Position numbers and translations under genes: made by a program. The notes beneath the pieces were generated by a model. That model did not search any database, was not told where the DNA came from, and saw only the letters and a list, made by a program, of their open reading frames with translations. 64,000 bases of DNA from Orobanche coerulescens (taxonomy: Eukaryota; Streptophyta; Magnoliopsida; Lamiales; Orobanchaceae): the NCBI GenBank assembly GCA_033398695.1, contig CM065802.1, positions 154,541,465-154,605,464 on the forward strand, written 5' to 3'. Shown here piece by piece: positions 1 to 9,640 of the stretch (its first letter is position 1; every line of letters begins with the position of its first letter).

Positions 1-195
1 ATTGCATTCTTACATTAATATTTGTACTCCAATGTATTCGTATTAATAACATCTCGCGAGAGCATTCAAGCCCGGGCCTAACAAACCCGGCAAATCTTGT
101 GTTATTCACTTTCCCACGGACGTGCTCTCGCACTTTATTTGCTGCTCATCCATTCCAGCAATATCTATCTCCAGATAATATTTTGGGTAGCAACA
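1..195 (+). repeat. 5' LTR, 3'-terminal fragment
   Basis: This is the last 195 bp of the upstream LTR, ending in CAACA and followed directly by the primer-binding site. It aligns without gaps to 3249-3443 with about 7 substitutions. The rest of this LTR lies left of the window. Confidence 0.9.
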
Positions 196-196
196 A

Positions 197-215
197 TTGG
201 CGCTAGAGGAAGGGT
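197..215 (+). other. Primer-binding site of the gag-only element
   Basis: TTGGCGCTAGAGGAAGGG begins one base after the LTR end. A TGGCGC start just inside the 5' LTR is typical of plant Ty3/gypsy (Tat-lineage) primer-binding sites. I did not identify the tRNA. Confidence 0.6.
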
Positions 216-323
216 ATCTTAACCTTCATTTTTATTCCGACCGTTTCGAAGAACACTCACTATTCTCCGGAGCATATACCTGAAGAAACACTCACTGTTC
301 TTCAGAGAAAAACCTTCAGAATA

Positions 324-1572
324 ATGACGTCTGCCTCCACATCGAAGAAAGCCACTCTCCGATCCGCCGGACGCCTTATTCCTACTCAACCCGAGCCCCA
401 ACTTACGGCGGAGGGCGACTGCGGCGACGCGAGACTCTCGATCCCGCACCTGAGGGGTGGCCCCAGCCTTTCGCTCGATCAGTTCCAATACGTGGAACAA
501 ATCGAGGAGGCTATGGCCATCCTAAGGGAGCGACGGAGAGCATTCGACGCGTCCGCGATTACCCCATCGGCCATCCGCCGCGCGGGCAAGCGGAAGCTCA
601 AGGGGTTACTTGACGAGCGATCGTCAGGAAGCCCTGACTCACGAGCAGAAGCCCTCGCGAGGTGGGACGGTTCTATTTTCAGCCGCCTAGGCAGCGACCC
701 ATCATGGCGACCAGGGCATTATGGCCCCAGCCACGAGACGACGGAATCCGAGTCCATCACCAGGAGTTCAGCTTATCCAACTCCCAGAAGGCAGACCAGC
801 CATCTGGCTCCTCATCGCCGAATAACCGAGATCGGCGGCGACGACCTCATCGCCTCCCGCGGAGTCAGGAGATCGGTACTCGATCGCCTCGGCTCCCGCT
901 CCGAGAGCCAAACCACGAGCGACCAAGCCACGGCGATGGACGTTATGCAGCGTCAGCTCAATGACATGAAGGCGCTCCTGGAATCTGGGGCAGGTGCCAA
1001 GAGAAAGATTGCCAAGCCGAGCGAGCCACTCGCGGTCCACATCGAGCTCGCCCCCGGGCAGCCAAGGATCACTCCTCCTCAAACACCTTTGTACGAGGGG
1101 AGGTCGGACCCCGAGACTCACCTGAGCAAGTTCCGGATCTACATGACCGGATGTGGGGCATCAGACGCAACCAGGTTCCGAATGTTCCCGCTAACACTGG
1201 GCGACCTGGCCCATAGGTGGTACGTTTCACTGCCACCGCGATCCATCAGTTCCTTTGAACAACTGGCGAGCGAACTTCACGTCGTACTTCGCCGCCAAGG
1301 TCGCTCGACCCGAAGGTCCCCACCGCATGATGAAAATCAGGCAGGGGGAAGACGAGTCTGATGCAGACTACATCGACCGGGTGGATGAGATAATCCTCAG
1401 TGGCGAGCCCGTTAGCGACGAGATCGCCCTCTACTCGGTCCTAGGGGGATTCGATGGTCTTTCGCCCATGTTCAGGCACCTTAGGAAGGACATCCCCCCG
1501 ACCTACGCAATCTTCCGCGCCAAGGCCGCAGACTTTTTGGCCAGGCGGAGGTTACTTTTTCACCTATGAGCA
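324..1572 (+). pseudogene. Retrotransposon gag polyprotein, frameshifted
   Basis: The frame opens at the ATG at 324 and gives a low-complexity, basic and proline-rich N-terminus. A retrotransposon Gag core follows: the segment near residues 255-310 has TPLYEGRSDPETHLSKF, then GCGASDATRFRMFPLTL and a tryptophan-containing RWYVSLPP block, the standard order in plant Ty3/gypsy Gag. Near 1275-1285 the frame shifts: the expected continuation (NFTSYFAAKVARPEG, then a DESDADYIDRVDE block) is read in another phase and runs to a stop at about 1569. No zinc knuckle or protease follows. Gag would form the particle that packages element RNA. The shift makes this copy unlikely to be functional, but the core could be read up to it. 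Confidence 0.8.
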
Positions 1573-1663
1573 ACGCGATCGGCGACCGAACGACGATCAT
1601 CAGTATTCCAACTCAATCGCCAGAATCAAGCAACATCTCCAAAAATGGAGGACTCGCTCGCCA

Positions 1664-2180
1664 TCTAAAGTTCATCATCTACATGACGGACCTAGGCACG
1701 AGATCGCCTCCCCCAGCACAACGTATACCATCGAGGTTCGCCATCTAACATGACGATCCGAGGTAGAAGAGTGCAGTCATGGTCCTGGAGGTCGATGGAA
1801 CCGACAGCTTCGTCCATGCAAGGTTTCTTTGGGCTGCGATTGCTCGCCCTTCGTTTAAATACGAGGCAGGCGTAGTCGAAGGACCCTCCAAACAAATCTA
1901 TGGACACGTTTGCCCGCCCTCAAAGGTCCATCACTTAACGTGGGGGATCTTTCCCGGACAATGCGACGTGTCCCTACCCCCGTCACAATGTATACCGTCT
2001 AGGATTTCCATCTAACATGACGATCCGAGGTAGAAAAGTACTAACAATCCGTGGACGTGGAGTCGATTAATCCGACGACGCCCCGCGCAAGGACTCCTCC
2101 AGACCGAGACCGCACGCCCTTCATTTAAATATGAGGCAGGCGCAGCCTAACGGAGGACCCTCACAATCAAATGAGTCACG
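1664..2180 (+). repeat. Imperfect tandem duplication, about 266 bp period, two copies
   Basis: ACGTATACCATC near 1720 recurs as ATGTATACCGTC near 1986. Both are followed by CCATCTAACATGACGATCCG and then AGGTAGAA(G/A)AGT. Further on, CGCCCTTCGTTTAAATACGA near 1848 recurs as CGCCCTTCATTTAAATATGA near 2115. The offsets (266 and 267) agree, so this is a diverged internal tandem repeat of the element. The outer limits are approximate. Confidence 0.75.
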
Positions 2181-2460
2181 AGACAAACCTACAGGTGGAA
2201 TGTCGCTCGCGCATAAGACACGGTCATGGAGGTCGGTCCATCGAACTCCGCGACTGTGCATGGTTCCTCTAAGTCAAAACAATCAGCTTTCCATGAGGGA
2301 TCTACAAAATTAAAGATCACAGGAACAAGACCGAAGATAGCTCGCCAATCGATTAGATCGCCCAAGTCCGAGACCAAAGTCCGCTCAACGGATCGCCCGT
2401 CTTTATCCTAAACGATCGCCAGTGGAACCACCTCACCCCATGTCTTCAACATCGGAGCAA

Positions 2461-2473
2461 GCTGGGGGGAAAT
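2461..2473 (+). other. Polypurine tract of the gag-only element
   Basis: GCTGGGGGGAAAT directly precedes the TGTTG that opens the 3' LTR. A G-rich purine run at this place primes plus-strand synthesis in LTR retrotransposons. Confidence 0.7.
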
Positions 2474-3443
2474 TGTTGTGTCGAGATTTATACATCACAA
2501 CAGGCGATCGGCACAGAGACCGGGCGACCGAGCCAGAGTCTAATAGACCAAGGCAGACTTGCCTACAGAACGGAGATCCCAGATCAAACCCAAGTGCCGA
2601 GCGATGGACATCTAAGGCAATCGTCTCTTGGCACCTGGCGATCGACTCTGGTGCCCGACCAAGAACGACCGCCTCATGCCACGCGAAGCCAACATCAGTC
2701 TGGTCAGCGAAGGCCGAAGCTCGGATAGAAACCCACATGCAGATCCGAAAAAGGCGCCGCAGAACATGGATCGTTGACCACAGCCTGTAACCATCTGCTC
2801 AGCTACCGACAGACCCGCCGAAAGGTGCAAAGTGGGATCTCCCGGGACAATGACTCAGGACGCGTGCAGACTTCTCATTGGTCCACACAGCTAGCTGCCA
2901 GTCCATGCCGCGGACTTTAAGGCAACCAGCCCATGTGCTAAAAGACGATCGCCCCCTTATTATAATATAAGAGAGGCGATCGCCCGTCTGGATTAAAGGC
3001 ATCCCAGCTCCTATAAATAGAAGGCACCCTTCACTTGGAAATCTCTCGGCTTTCTCTCTGCTTTCCTGCGAGTCTGCACTTCTCTCTCTTGGAAACGCTA
3101 TACATTTCGGACATCTTTCTCTCTCACTCTCAAGACCTCTTAACCCATAAGACGGTCGGCAGAAACGAGAATAAGAACTCAGAGTAGCTCTAGTTCTTCC
3201 GGAAAGCACTCAAGAGCTCGATAACTATGATATTTTACACTCATTGTAATTGCATTCTTACATTAATATTTGTACTCCAATGTATTCGTATTAATAACAT
3301 CTCGCGTGAGCATTCAAGCTCAGGCCTAACAAACCCGGTAAATCTTGTGTTATTCACTTTCCCACGGACGTTCTCTCGCACTTTGTTTGCTGCTCATCCA
3401 TTCCAGCAATATCTATCTCCGGATAATATTTTGGGTAGCAACA
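2474..3443 (+). repeat. 3' LTR of the gag-only element (970 bp)
   Basis: It begins TGTTGTGTCGAG after the polypurine tract and ends GGGTAGCAACA, giving TGTTG/CAACA terminal inverted repeats. The last 195 bp match the window's first 195 bp. It contains a TATA box at 3012-3018 and a pyrimidine-rich stretch at 3040-3125. Confidence 0.88.
3012..3018 (+). promoter_or_regulatory. TATA box in the 3' LTR
   Basis: CTATAAATAGAAGG is a textbook plant TATA box. It lies about 430 bp before the LTR end, so transcription would start near 3040-3050. An AT-rich palindromic stretch flanked by CGATCGCC and GGCGATCGCC lies just upstream (2946-2985). Confidence 0.65.
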
Positions 3444-3886
3444 TGAAGCATGGATATTCTCGTCCGATGCTGAACTAGAGAATAGTCCCCAATATTTGGT
3501 GAGAACTTCTTGAGACCCAAAAGTCTCAAGCTCCTCCATAGATAGGCCATCAGCAGGCAGCCTATACAGGTTACGCAGCAACTCTTGGTCCACGCGGATA
3601 TCCACTCCATGGATAGTGGCAGAAATGTCAGCGACGTTTCCTCCCTGTGCAAAAGAAAAGAAACGAACAGAGGCGTTGAGGTAAAAGTACTCAACCATTT
3701 GCGCATCATAGCTCTTAGTATTGTGACTTCCAAGGCGATAGAGGCCTTGTTGATGATCTCCATGGATACGACATCGTCTCCTTCAGCGAGAACACGCTCA
3801 ACAACCACAGATCTGGCAAAGATCCTTCCGTCAATGATGGTGGCGGTCTTTTTGAGAGATGGAAAGAAAGTCTGTGATGATGCCAT
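3444..3886 (-). pseudogene. Fragment of an unidentified plant transposon-associated protein, interrupted by an LTR
   Basis: Reading leftwards from an ATG at 3884-3886, about 64 residues are open (starting MASSQTFFPSLKK). Near 3693 the sensible reading changes phase and continues as VEYFYLNASVRFFSFAQGG, then a block with ATIHGVDIRVDQELLRNLYRLP. That pattern (FY.N..V, then RGV.I.V.Q..L...L.LP) resembles the N-terminal domain of plant proteins annotated as putative transposon or gag-like proteins; this is from memory and uncertain. The frame is cut at 3443 by the 3' LTR of the gag-only element. No function is claimed. Confidence 0.4.
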
Positions 3887-4555
3887 AGTAGTTTCTTTGA
3901 AGAAAAGTAAGGGAGATTCAAAGAAAATCGCAGTACAATTTCAGTGAAATGTAGGCTGTTTGCTCAAAGACTCGTTTAATTTGTAGAAAGAGTAAAGAGA
4001 AAAAAGGGGCAGAAACAGTCCTTTTGTAGTGGGCGGTGGAAAGATTTAGGGTTTCCAGACAATGAACGATCAGATTTAAGGGATGGGAACCGTCGTTTAA
4101 AATGAACGAACATGATGGACTGAGCGTAACGGGTACATCTTATCCATCCAATTTTGAAATGAGAGCGAGTCCCACATATGACGTATCGTCTTCCCTTATT
4201 GCCCGAAACGGTAGTGCAAAATTATAAAATAATTTGAAAAATCACGGCGTTTGAGATACAATTGTCCAAATGCCGTGCAAAGCATTTAATGCAAAAGACG
4301 TTTGATTTAAAACAGGGCACGTGGACTCAAATCTGTTTTGAAATAGATAAAATATTAGAATATAATATTAATTGAATTCCATAGTATATGCTGTATCCGC
4401 GTACATACAGCGTTCCCCCTTAAAAGGTATATACGGGATTCAATTTCATACAGCAATTTTCGGATTACTGCTGTATTCATGGGTCATACTGTATTCCCCC
4501 TTAATTATTGCACACATCAGCTGTAGGATAATTATATGTCTCTTTGTTCCTACAA
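3887..4555. other. AT-rich non-coding stretch with two polypurine-like motifs
   Basis: No convincing gene is visible. TTCCCCCTTAA occurs at 4413-4423 and 4494-4504; on the minus strand both read TTAAGGGGGAA, the form of a copia polypurine tract. They lie just beyond the broken RT of copia B and may mark its 3' end (inference). The part from 3960 to 4370 has no feature I recognise. Confidence 0.4.
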
Positions 4556-5095
4556 TGCTGTTCGGAATGTAATATCGTCTACATATATCTGAACCATCAG
4601 GAGGTCATCACCTTCTTGTATTTTAAATAAGGTCTTGTCCACAGTATCTTTCTCGAATCCATTATCGGTTAGATACAGGGACAGGGTCTCATACCACGCT
4701 CTAGGTGCTTGCTTAAGTCTATACAGTGCTTTTCTTAGCCTGTATACAAGGTCTCCGCCTTTTGTGTTGACAAACCCTGATGGTTGTTCAACATAGACTT
4801 CTTCGGCAAGGTCTCCATTCAGGAATGCACTCTTGACGTCCATTTGATAGACAATAAAGCTCTTATGGGCGGTAAAGGCTATAAATATCCTAATGGATTC
4901 TAGTGGGGCAAAAGTTTCATCGTAGTATATGCCTTCTTCCTGTCTGTAGCCTTGTGCGACTAGACGGGATTTGTTTCTGATAATGAGTCCATTTCCATCC
5001 TTCTTGTTTCTAAATACCCATTTTGTTCCAATTATGGATTGATGCGTTGGTCTGGGTACAAGATACCATACATTGATTCTTTCGAAACCATTAAG
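4556..5095 (-). pseudogene. Copia B reverse transcriptase, 3' truncated
   Basis: Reading leftwards: [13 protein letters not shown], then [34 protein letters not shown] (first catalytic Asp in the MDVK box), [15 protein letters not shown], and finally IYVDD at 4574-4585 (intact catalytic Asp pair). These are the RT motifs of Ty1/copia in order. The usual segment between FAP and ESIR is a few residues short, suggesting a small deletion. Beyond YVDD the similarity stops, so the palm is incomplete and the RNase H domain is absent. An in-frame stop (about 5093-5095) separates it from the upstream linker. Confidence 0.85.
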
Positions 5096-6215
5096 CTATT
5101 CTTCCATAGATGTAATCCAATGAGAATTGTCTAGAGCTTCGGATTGAGCAAAGAATACAGCGATAGTGCACATGTTAAGTCTTCTAAGTTCAGATAGAGA
5201 CTTCCATACAGGGAATGGAGATATCTCAGTCTCGGGTTCTTCTTGCGCATATAGCACATTTCCTTGTGTACTCTGTATTCTCCTACGAGTAGATACACTA
5301 GCATCAATATTTCCTATGATCAACTCCTATGGGTGATCTCTCAACCATATTCTGTTAGGTTCTAATTCGGCATCCCGTACTATATCTTGAGTTCCTGTAG
5401 TTTCAGCTTCAGCTTGTACAGCATCGGCTTCATATACTTCTGTTCTTACAGCTGCGGGGTTGATTTCTAAGTCAACGACAGGCTCTATAGGAGTTGTAGG
5501 GTTATCAATGGTGAGTTGTTGGATATTCTGAGTGAGATCCTCTACTCCTGTAGGATCATGATGAGGTTCGTCGAACACTACATATATTGATTCCTCAATT
5601 GTCAGCTTCCTTTTATTAAAGATCATGTAAACTTTGCTAACAGAGGAATATCCAACAAATATTCCTTCATATGATTTCTCATCGAAGGTTCTAAGTTGAT
5701 TCTTCCCATTGTGCAAAACATAACACCTGCATCCAAAAATGTGAAAGTACGAAACTAATGGAGTTTTGTTGTTCCATACCTCATATGCTGTTTTGTTGTG
5801 GTGTTTGTTGATGACACAACGGTTTTGTGTGTAGCACGCTGTATTGGTGGCTTCACCCCAGAAACGCTGTGGCAATTTGCTTGCGGCAATCATGGTCCTT
5901 GTTGCTTCTTTAAGCGTCCTGTTCTTTCGCTTGGCAATGCCGTTTTGTTGAGGTGTGCGGGCAGCTGAGTATTCGTGCTGTATCCCATTTCCGAACAGTA
6001 TTGCTCTATAAAGCGGTTAGTAAATTCAGTACCTCTGTCGGAACGAATGGACACGATACTCAACCCTTTCTCATTTTGAAGCTTTTCAGGTGCTCAGGCA
6101 CCTTTGATGTTGTTTCCTTCTTCTTGCTTAGGAAGATTGTCCAAGCATACCTGGAATAATCATCAACAATAACGAGACAGTATTTCTTACCTCCCAAACT
6201 TACCGGGTCTACAGG
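5096..6215 (-). pseudogene. Copia B integrase core and linker, 5' truncated by copia A
   Basis: From 6215 leftwards come a KKYCLVIVDDYSRYAW segment, a SDRGTEF box (second catalytic Asp) near 6035-6055, and RTPQQNGIAKRKNRTL near 5915-5960. A PQRFWGEA segment and the copia-typical FGCRCYVL and YEGIFVGYS blocks follow, then the acidic linker towards RT. The frame shifts near 5993, and an in-frame TAG lies at 5327-5329. The third catalytic position, normally Glu before RKNRTL, is Lys (codon at 5930-5932). The fragment is inactive. Confidence 0.85.
6211..6215. other. Presumed left target-site copy of copia A (ACAGG)
   Basis: Copia elements make 5 bp target duplications. ACAGG borders the left end of the copia A LTR inside the copia B integrase. 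The partner copy cannot be checked because the right end of copia A is lost. Confidence 0.4.
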
Positions 6216-8204
6216 TGTTGGGATTCGGTGCCTAAAACGAAGGCCCAGCGGAAGCGGTAAAATGAAAATTAATTCGATCTGAATCCTTAAGAGGATCGAT
6301 CAAGCTACGTATATACGAATATATAAACGAAAGGCAAGAGTTGTAAGAAACTAACCCTTGAAGTCCGTTGATTAAATGGTAACCTTCTCTTGAGCTATTC
6401 CCCAAGCTTTGCTTGATCTCTACGAATCCAATCCGCTCCAAGCCCTTGAACGATCCAACGCCGAAAGCACCGCGTCTCTACTTGCCACGCGCCGGAGAAA
6501 CGACCGGAACAACGATCACTCAATTAACCTCTAAGGTTATGGCTAGAATTAAGTGATGAAGCTTTTGATTGTAGCACTCTAAGTGTATAATCTATACTCT
6601 CAATTTTATCTTGATTTTTCTCCAAGAATTGCCAAGAAGAAATGAAGAAGAAGATGAAGACAATTGAGAAAACTATTTTCTCTCTCTCACACTTGCTCAA
6701 CTCACGTATGGAATAGGTAAGGAAGAAGTGATAAGAGTCTTCACTTTATTCTACATAATGTCCTCCACAATCAAGACCAAATCACCTATATAGATAAATA
6801 ATATGATCTTGTCCCTTTGACTCACATAAGTCATTCACCAACATGTGGAGACAATGACCAAAGGAAAGGGGAAGGAAAAAGGGGCGGCCATCTAGAAGGA
6901 GTTGGACGAGTTCGGTCCGTTTCGGACTCCCGTGAGTCCAAACAGATAAACTCCGATTCAGTCCCGATGTATTTATATCGATTAATTAATCTAATTAATT
7001 AATCATATCAAATACATAATGACATAATTAATTTCTCCAAGAAATAATTATATTCATGAATTAAATTAATCACCCGGTAATTTATTTAATTAATTAGGCC
7101 GTAAATTAATTTATCCAATAAATCAATTTAGACATCCAATGTCCTAAATTAGATATCCAATATCTAATATTCATAATGAGAGATTAAGCTCGATTCATTC
7201 CGTCGTCAATCCTATTGCGCGACTCGGTAGGTTCGTCTCAGTCAGCAATGGGAGGAACCAAAGAGTAGTAGCACCACCTAGCCAGCCTGGCGACCTACAC
7301 TGTACCCCAACTAAGAACGAATGATTGGGATCATTCAAGAACCATTATGTCGTGAATACCAGTATACGTATAAACCCTTCTTTCAAATGTCCCGATCAAG
7401 ATAAAGGGTCACAGTCAGTCAAACCCTATCTGTACTTGATGTTATGCATGCGTTAATGTAAATCGGGATCATTGAGCTCTCGTGTATCCAATACAACTAG
7501 CTCCAATGCTTTGGCCAAAGAATTATGATCTCATCTGCAAATAACCGCATAGGACATATAACCCGCTCACTAACGGGAGAAAGAATTCTATCTTGGTATT
7601 CAGTAGGACCTGCTACTTGCCCGTCAAAATGCACGTCGAGGTTGACCCCCGCCTCCCGGTTTATAGGGTCGAACTACTCTAATGAAAATCTTGACGTCAC
7701 AAGCACATCCCTACTAAATCCTCAAGTCGAAGGTTCACAAATACCTATCACAACCTTTCGATTCCGTCATTGACTGTCCCGGAGTGAAATCCGTGCGACG
7801 AATCGAGGGTGAGTCGGTTCGAGTATACTAATCCAATTAGCATACCTATAACGTCTGCTCCCACTAACCATTAGCATTCAACAGGCACTATCCAAGTCAA
7901 AGAACACGTCATACAAGTCTTCACATAAACTTAACGCCCAGTTAAGTTTCATCGACTTGCGAACGATTAAGTATTTGAGCTATAACCTTTCCAGTGCCGA
8001 CCCCCTTATCTAATAAGGAGTGGAATGTTTTGCTCTCAAATACACGGACTAGTTTCTATATGTATATTTACGAGTTAGGAATGCCAGTAACTACTAGTAA
8101 ATAAAGAAACATTTATTTATCTTATGATAATAAATTACATAATTACAAGTACAATGCCCTCACTCAACATCCTCTGAGTGGCATTCGAAGGCATACTCCT
8201 AACA
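6216..8204 (-). repeat. 3' LTR of copia A (1,989 bp)
   Basis: On the plus strand it runs from TGTTGGGATTCGG to CTCCTAACA, so on the element strand it opens TGTTAGGAGTATGCC and closes with CCCAACA (TGTT/AACA ends). The right edge abuts a polypurine tract and the stop codon of RNase H, and the left edge abuts copia B coding sequence. Reading frames seen inside (for example 6817-7002 and 7525-7773) have no recognisable motif. Confidence 0.88.
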
Positions 8205-8217
8205 ATCTCCCACTTGC
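8205..8217 (-). other. Polypurine tract of copia A
   Basis: The element strand reads GCAAGTGGGAGAT immediately before the LTR start TGTTAGG. This G-rich tract next to the 3' LTR is the standard plus-strand primer of plant copia elements. Confidence 0.75.
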
Positions 8218-8219
8218 AC

Positions 8220-9640
8220 TCAATGTCGCACACTATGGTATCTAATACCCATGTTCTCCTGATGACGCTCCAAGCTAGTCTGAGAAATTGGCTTGGTCAG
8301 TGGATTAGCGACGTTGTCGGCCGAGTCTACTTTGTGCAGCACAATGTATCCCTTGCGAACAAATTCTCTTACGAGATGATACTTCCTCTCAATATGTTTG
8401 GTGCTGTTGTGAAACCTCGGCTCCTTGGCCTACGCTACAGCTCCGTCGTTGTCGCAGTACAGCGGAACAGGTAGCTCAGCACATGGTATCACTTGAACTT
8501 CTCCCAGAAACTTCTTAATCCAGAACCCTTCCTTGGAAGCCTCCGAGTCTGCTTGATACTCAGCCTGACAGGTGGAATCAGCAGTCGCGCTTTGCTTGGC
8601 GCTACGCCAAGATACTGCTCCTCCATTAAGAGTAAATATGTAGCCAGAAGTAGACATCGAGTCGTCCTTCAGTCCTTGGAAGTCCGAATCAGTGAATCCC
8701 ACCACATCCAATTCTCCACCGCCATACATCAGAACCATATCTCTAGTCCTTCTTATGTACTTGAGAACGTTCTTTACGGCAATCCAATGTTCCCTACCTG
8801 GGTTTGCCTGAAACCTACTCACCACGCTTACAGCATGCGCGATGTGAGGTCTTGTACACAACATAGCATACATAAGGCTACCCACGGCCGAAGCATATGG
8901 TATATTACTCAATTCCTTTCGTTGTTCCTCACTTTGAGGACACATCTTCAAGGAGAGTTTTATTCCATGTCGCATCGGTAGGAACCCTCTTTTAGAATCA
9001 TCCATCTTAAATCGCTTTAAGATCTTATCTATATAGAGGGCTTGGGAAAGACCTATTGTTCTCTTTGCTCTATCCCGGTAGAGCCGAATACCAAGAATAT
9101 AGGTTGCTTCTCCCAAGTCTTTCATGGAGAAATTACTCGAAAGCCAAGCTTTCACAGAACTGAGCATTCCCACATCATTTCCTATTAGTAGAATGTCATA
9201 CACATATAGTACTAAGAATGCGATCTTGCTCCCACTAACCCTCTTGTATACACAAGGTTCCTCTTCATTTTGCACGAAGTCAAAATCTTTGACCGCCTCG
9301 TCAAAACGAAGGTTCCAACTACGCGACGCTTGATTCTCCATAAATGGAACGCTGAAGCTTGCACACTTTCTGAATATCAACTTCGGACACAAAGCCTTTA
9401 GGCTGCTCCATATAGATTTTCACCTCGAGGAATCCATTAAGGAAAGTCGTCTTTACGTCCATTTGCCATATCCCATAATCGTGGTAGGCAGCTATAGCAA
9501 GCATCATGAGAATAGACTTGATCATGGCTACGGGCGAGACGGTATCATGGTAATCGATCCCTTCTTTCTGGGTATAACCCTTTGCCACAAGCCTGGCCTT
9601 ATAGGCGTTAATCATGCCATCACCATCAGTCTTTCTCTTG
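8220..9640 (-). pseudogene. Copia A reverse transcriptase and RNase H, inactive
   Basis: Read leftwards: ARLVAKGYTQKEGIDYHDTVSP, IWQMDVKTTFLNG, KVCKLQRSIYG, then after a frame change near 9320-9390 RSWNLRFDEAVKDFDF, LVLYVYDILLIGNDV and YILGIRLYRDR. Next come the RNase H segments GYIFTLNGGAVSWRS, DSTCQAEY and LYCDNDGA, and a tail ending SLERHQENMGIRYHSVRH with a stop at 8220-8222. The catalytic YVDD box reads YVYD (9195-9206), so polymerase activity is lost. An in-frame TAG at 8430-8432 cuts off the last ~70 residues of RNase H; it is one C-to-T change from a Gln codon common at that place. Confidence 0.88.

Larger units (their letters stand above)
1573..2473 (+). other. Non-coding internal region of the gag-only element
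   Basis: No convincing pol reading frame occurs here on either strand; the short open frames have no recognisable motif. The region holds an imperfect direct duplication (separate entry) and is rich in words such as GATCGCC and GGCGATC. It ends in the purine-rich tract GCTGGGGGGAAA just before the 3' LTR. Confidence 0.65.
1..3443 (+). mobile_element. Gag-only LTR retrotransposon (TR-GAG/LARD-like, Ty3/gypsy-type gag), 5' end cut by the window edge
   Basis: A 195 bp stretch at 1-195 recurs at 3249-3443, and both copies end in GGGTAGCAACA, so these are the ends of two direct LTRs. Between them lie a primer-binding site, a gag-like frame and a purine-rich tract, but no protease, RT, RNase H or integrase. 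The internal region is only about 2.28 kb, too short for pol. By eye the two LTR ends differ at 7 of 195 positions (about 3.6%), so the insertion is moderately old. A gag-bearing element without pol fits the published TR-GAG type of non-autonomous plant retrotransposon; that assignment is inference. The bases after the 3' LTR (TGAAG, 3444-3448) would be the target-site copy, but the left partner lies outside the window. Confidence 0.85.
4556..6215 (-). mobile_element. Copia B: degenerate Ty1/copia fragment (integrase to RT), split by copia A
   Basis: Integrase, linker and reverse transcriptase of a Ty1/copia element are read leftwards in the usual copia order (integrase before RT). RNase H is missing: the RT breaks off just after its YVDD box. 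The N-terminal integrase part, protease and gag are missing because copia A starts at 6216 inside the integrase core. The other half of copia B should reappear to the right of copia A but is not in the window. Confidence 0.85.

Noticed and set aside
219..500. Minus-strand frame of 93 residues at the left end
   Set aside because: Antisense to the leader and start of gag; no motif.
2422..2790. Plus-strand frame of 122 residues at the start of the 3' LTR
   Set aside because: It crosses the polypurine tract and LTR boundary and has no recognisable domain.
6216..8204. Possible separate gene within the long LTR (for example frames at 6817-7002 or 7525-7773)
   Set aside because: Both lie wholly within an LTR with clear TGTT/AACA ends and show no motif.
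8178..8981. Plus-strand reading frames at 8178-8474 and 8493-8981
   Set aside because: They are antisense to the well-supported copia A RNase H/RT coding sequence on the minus strand.
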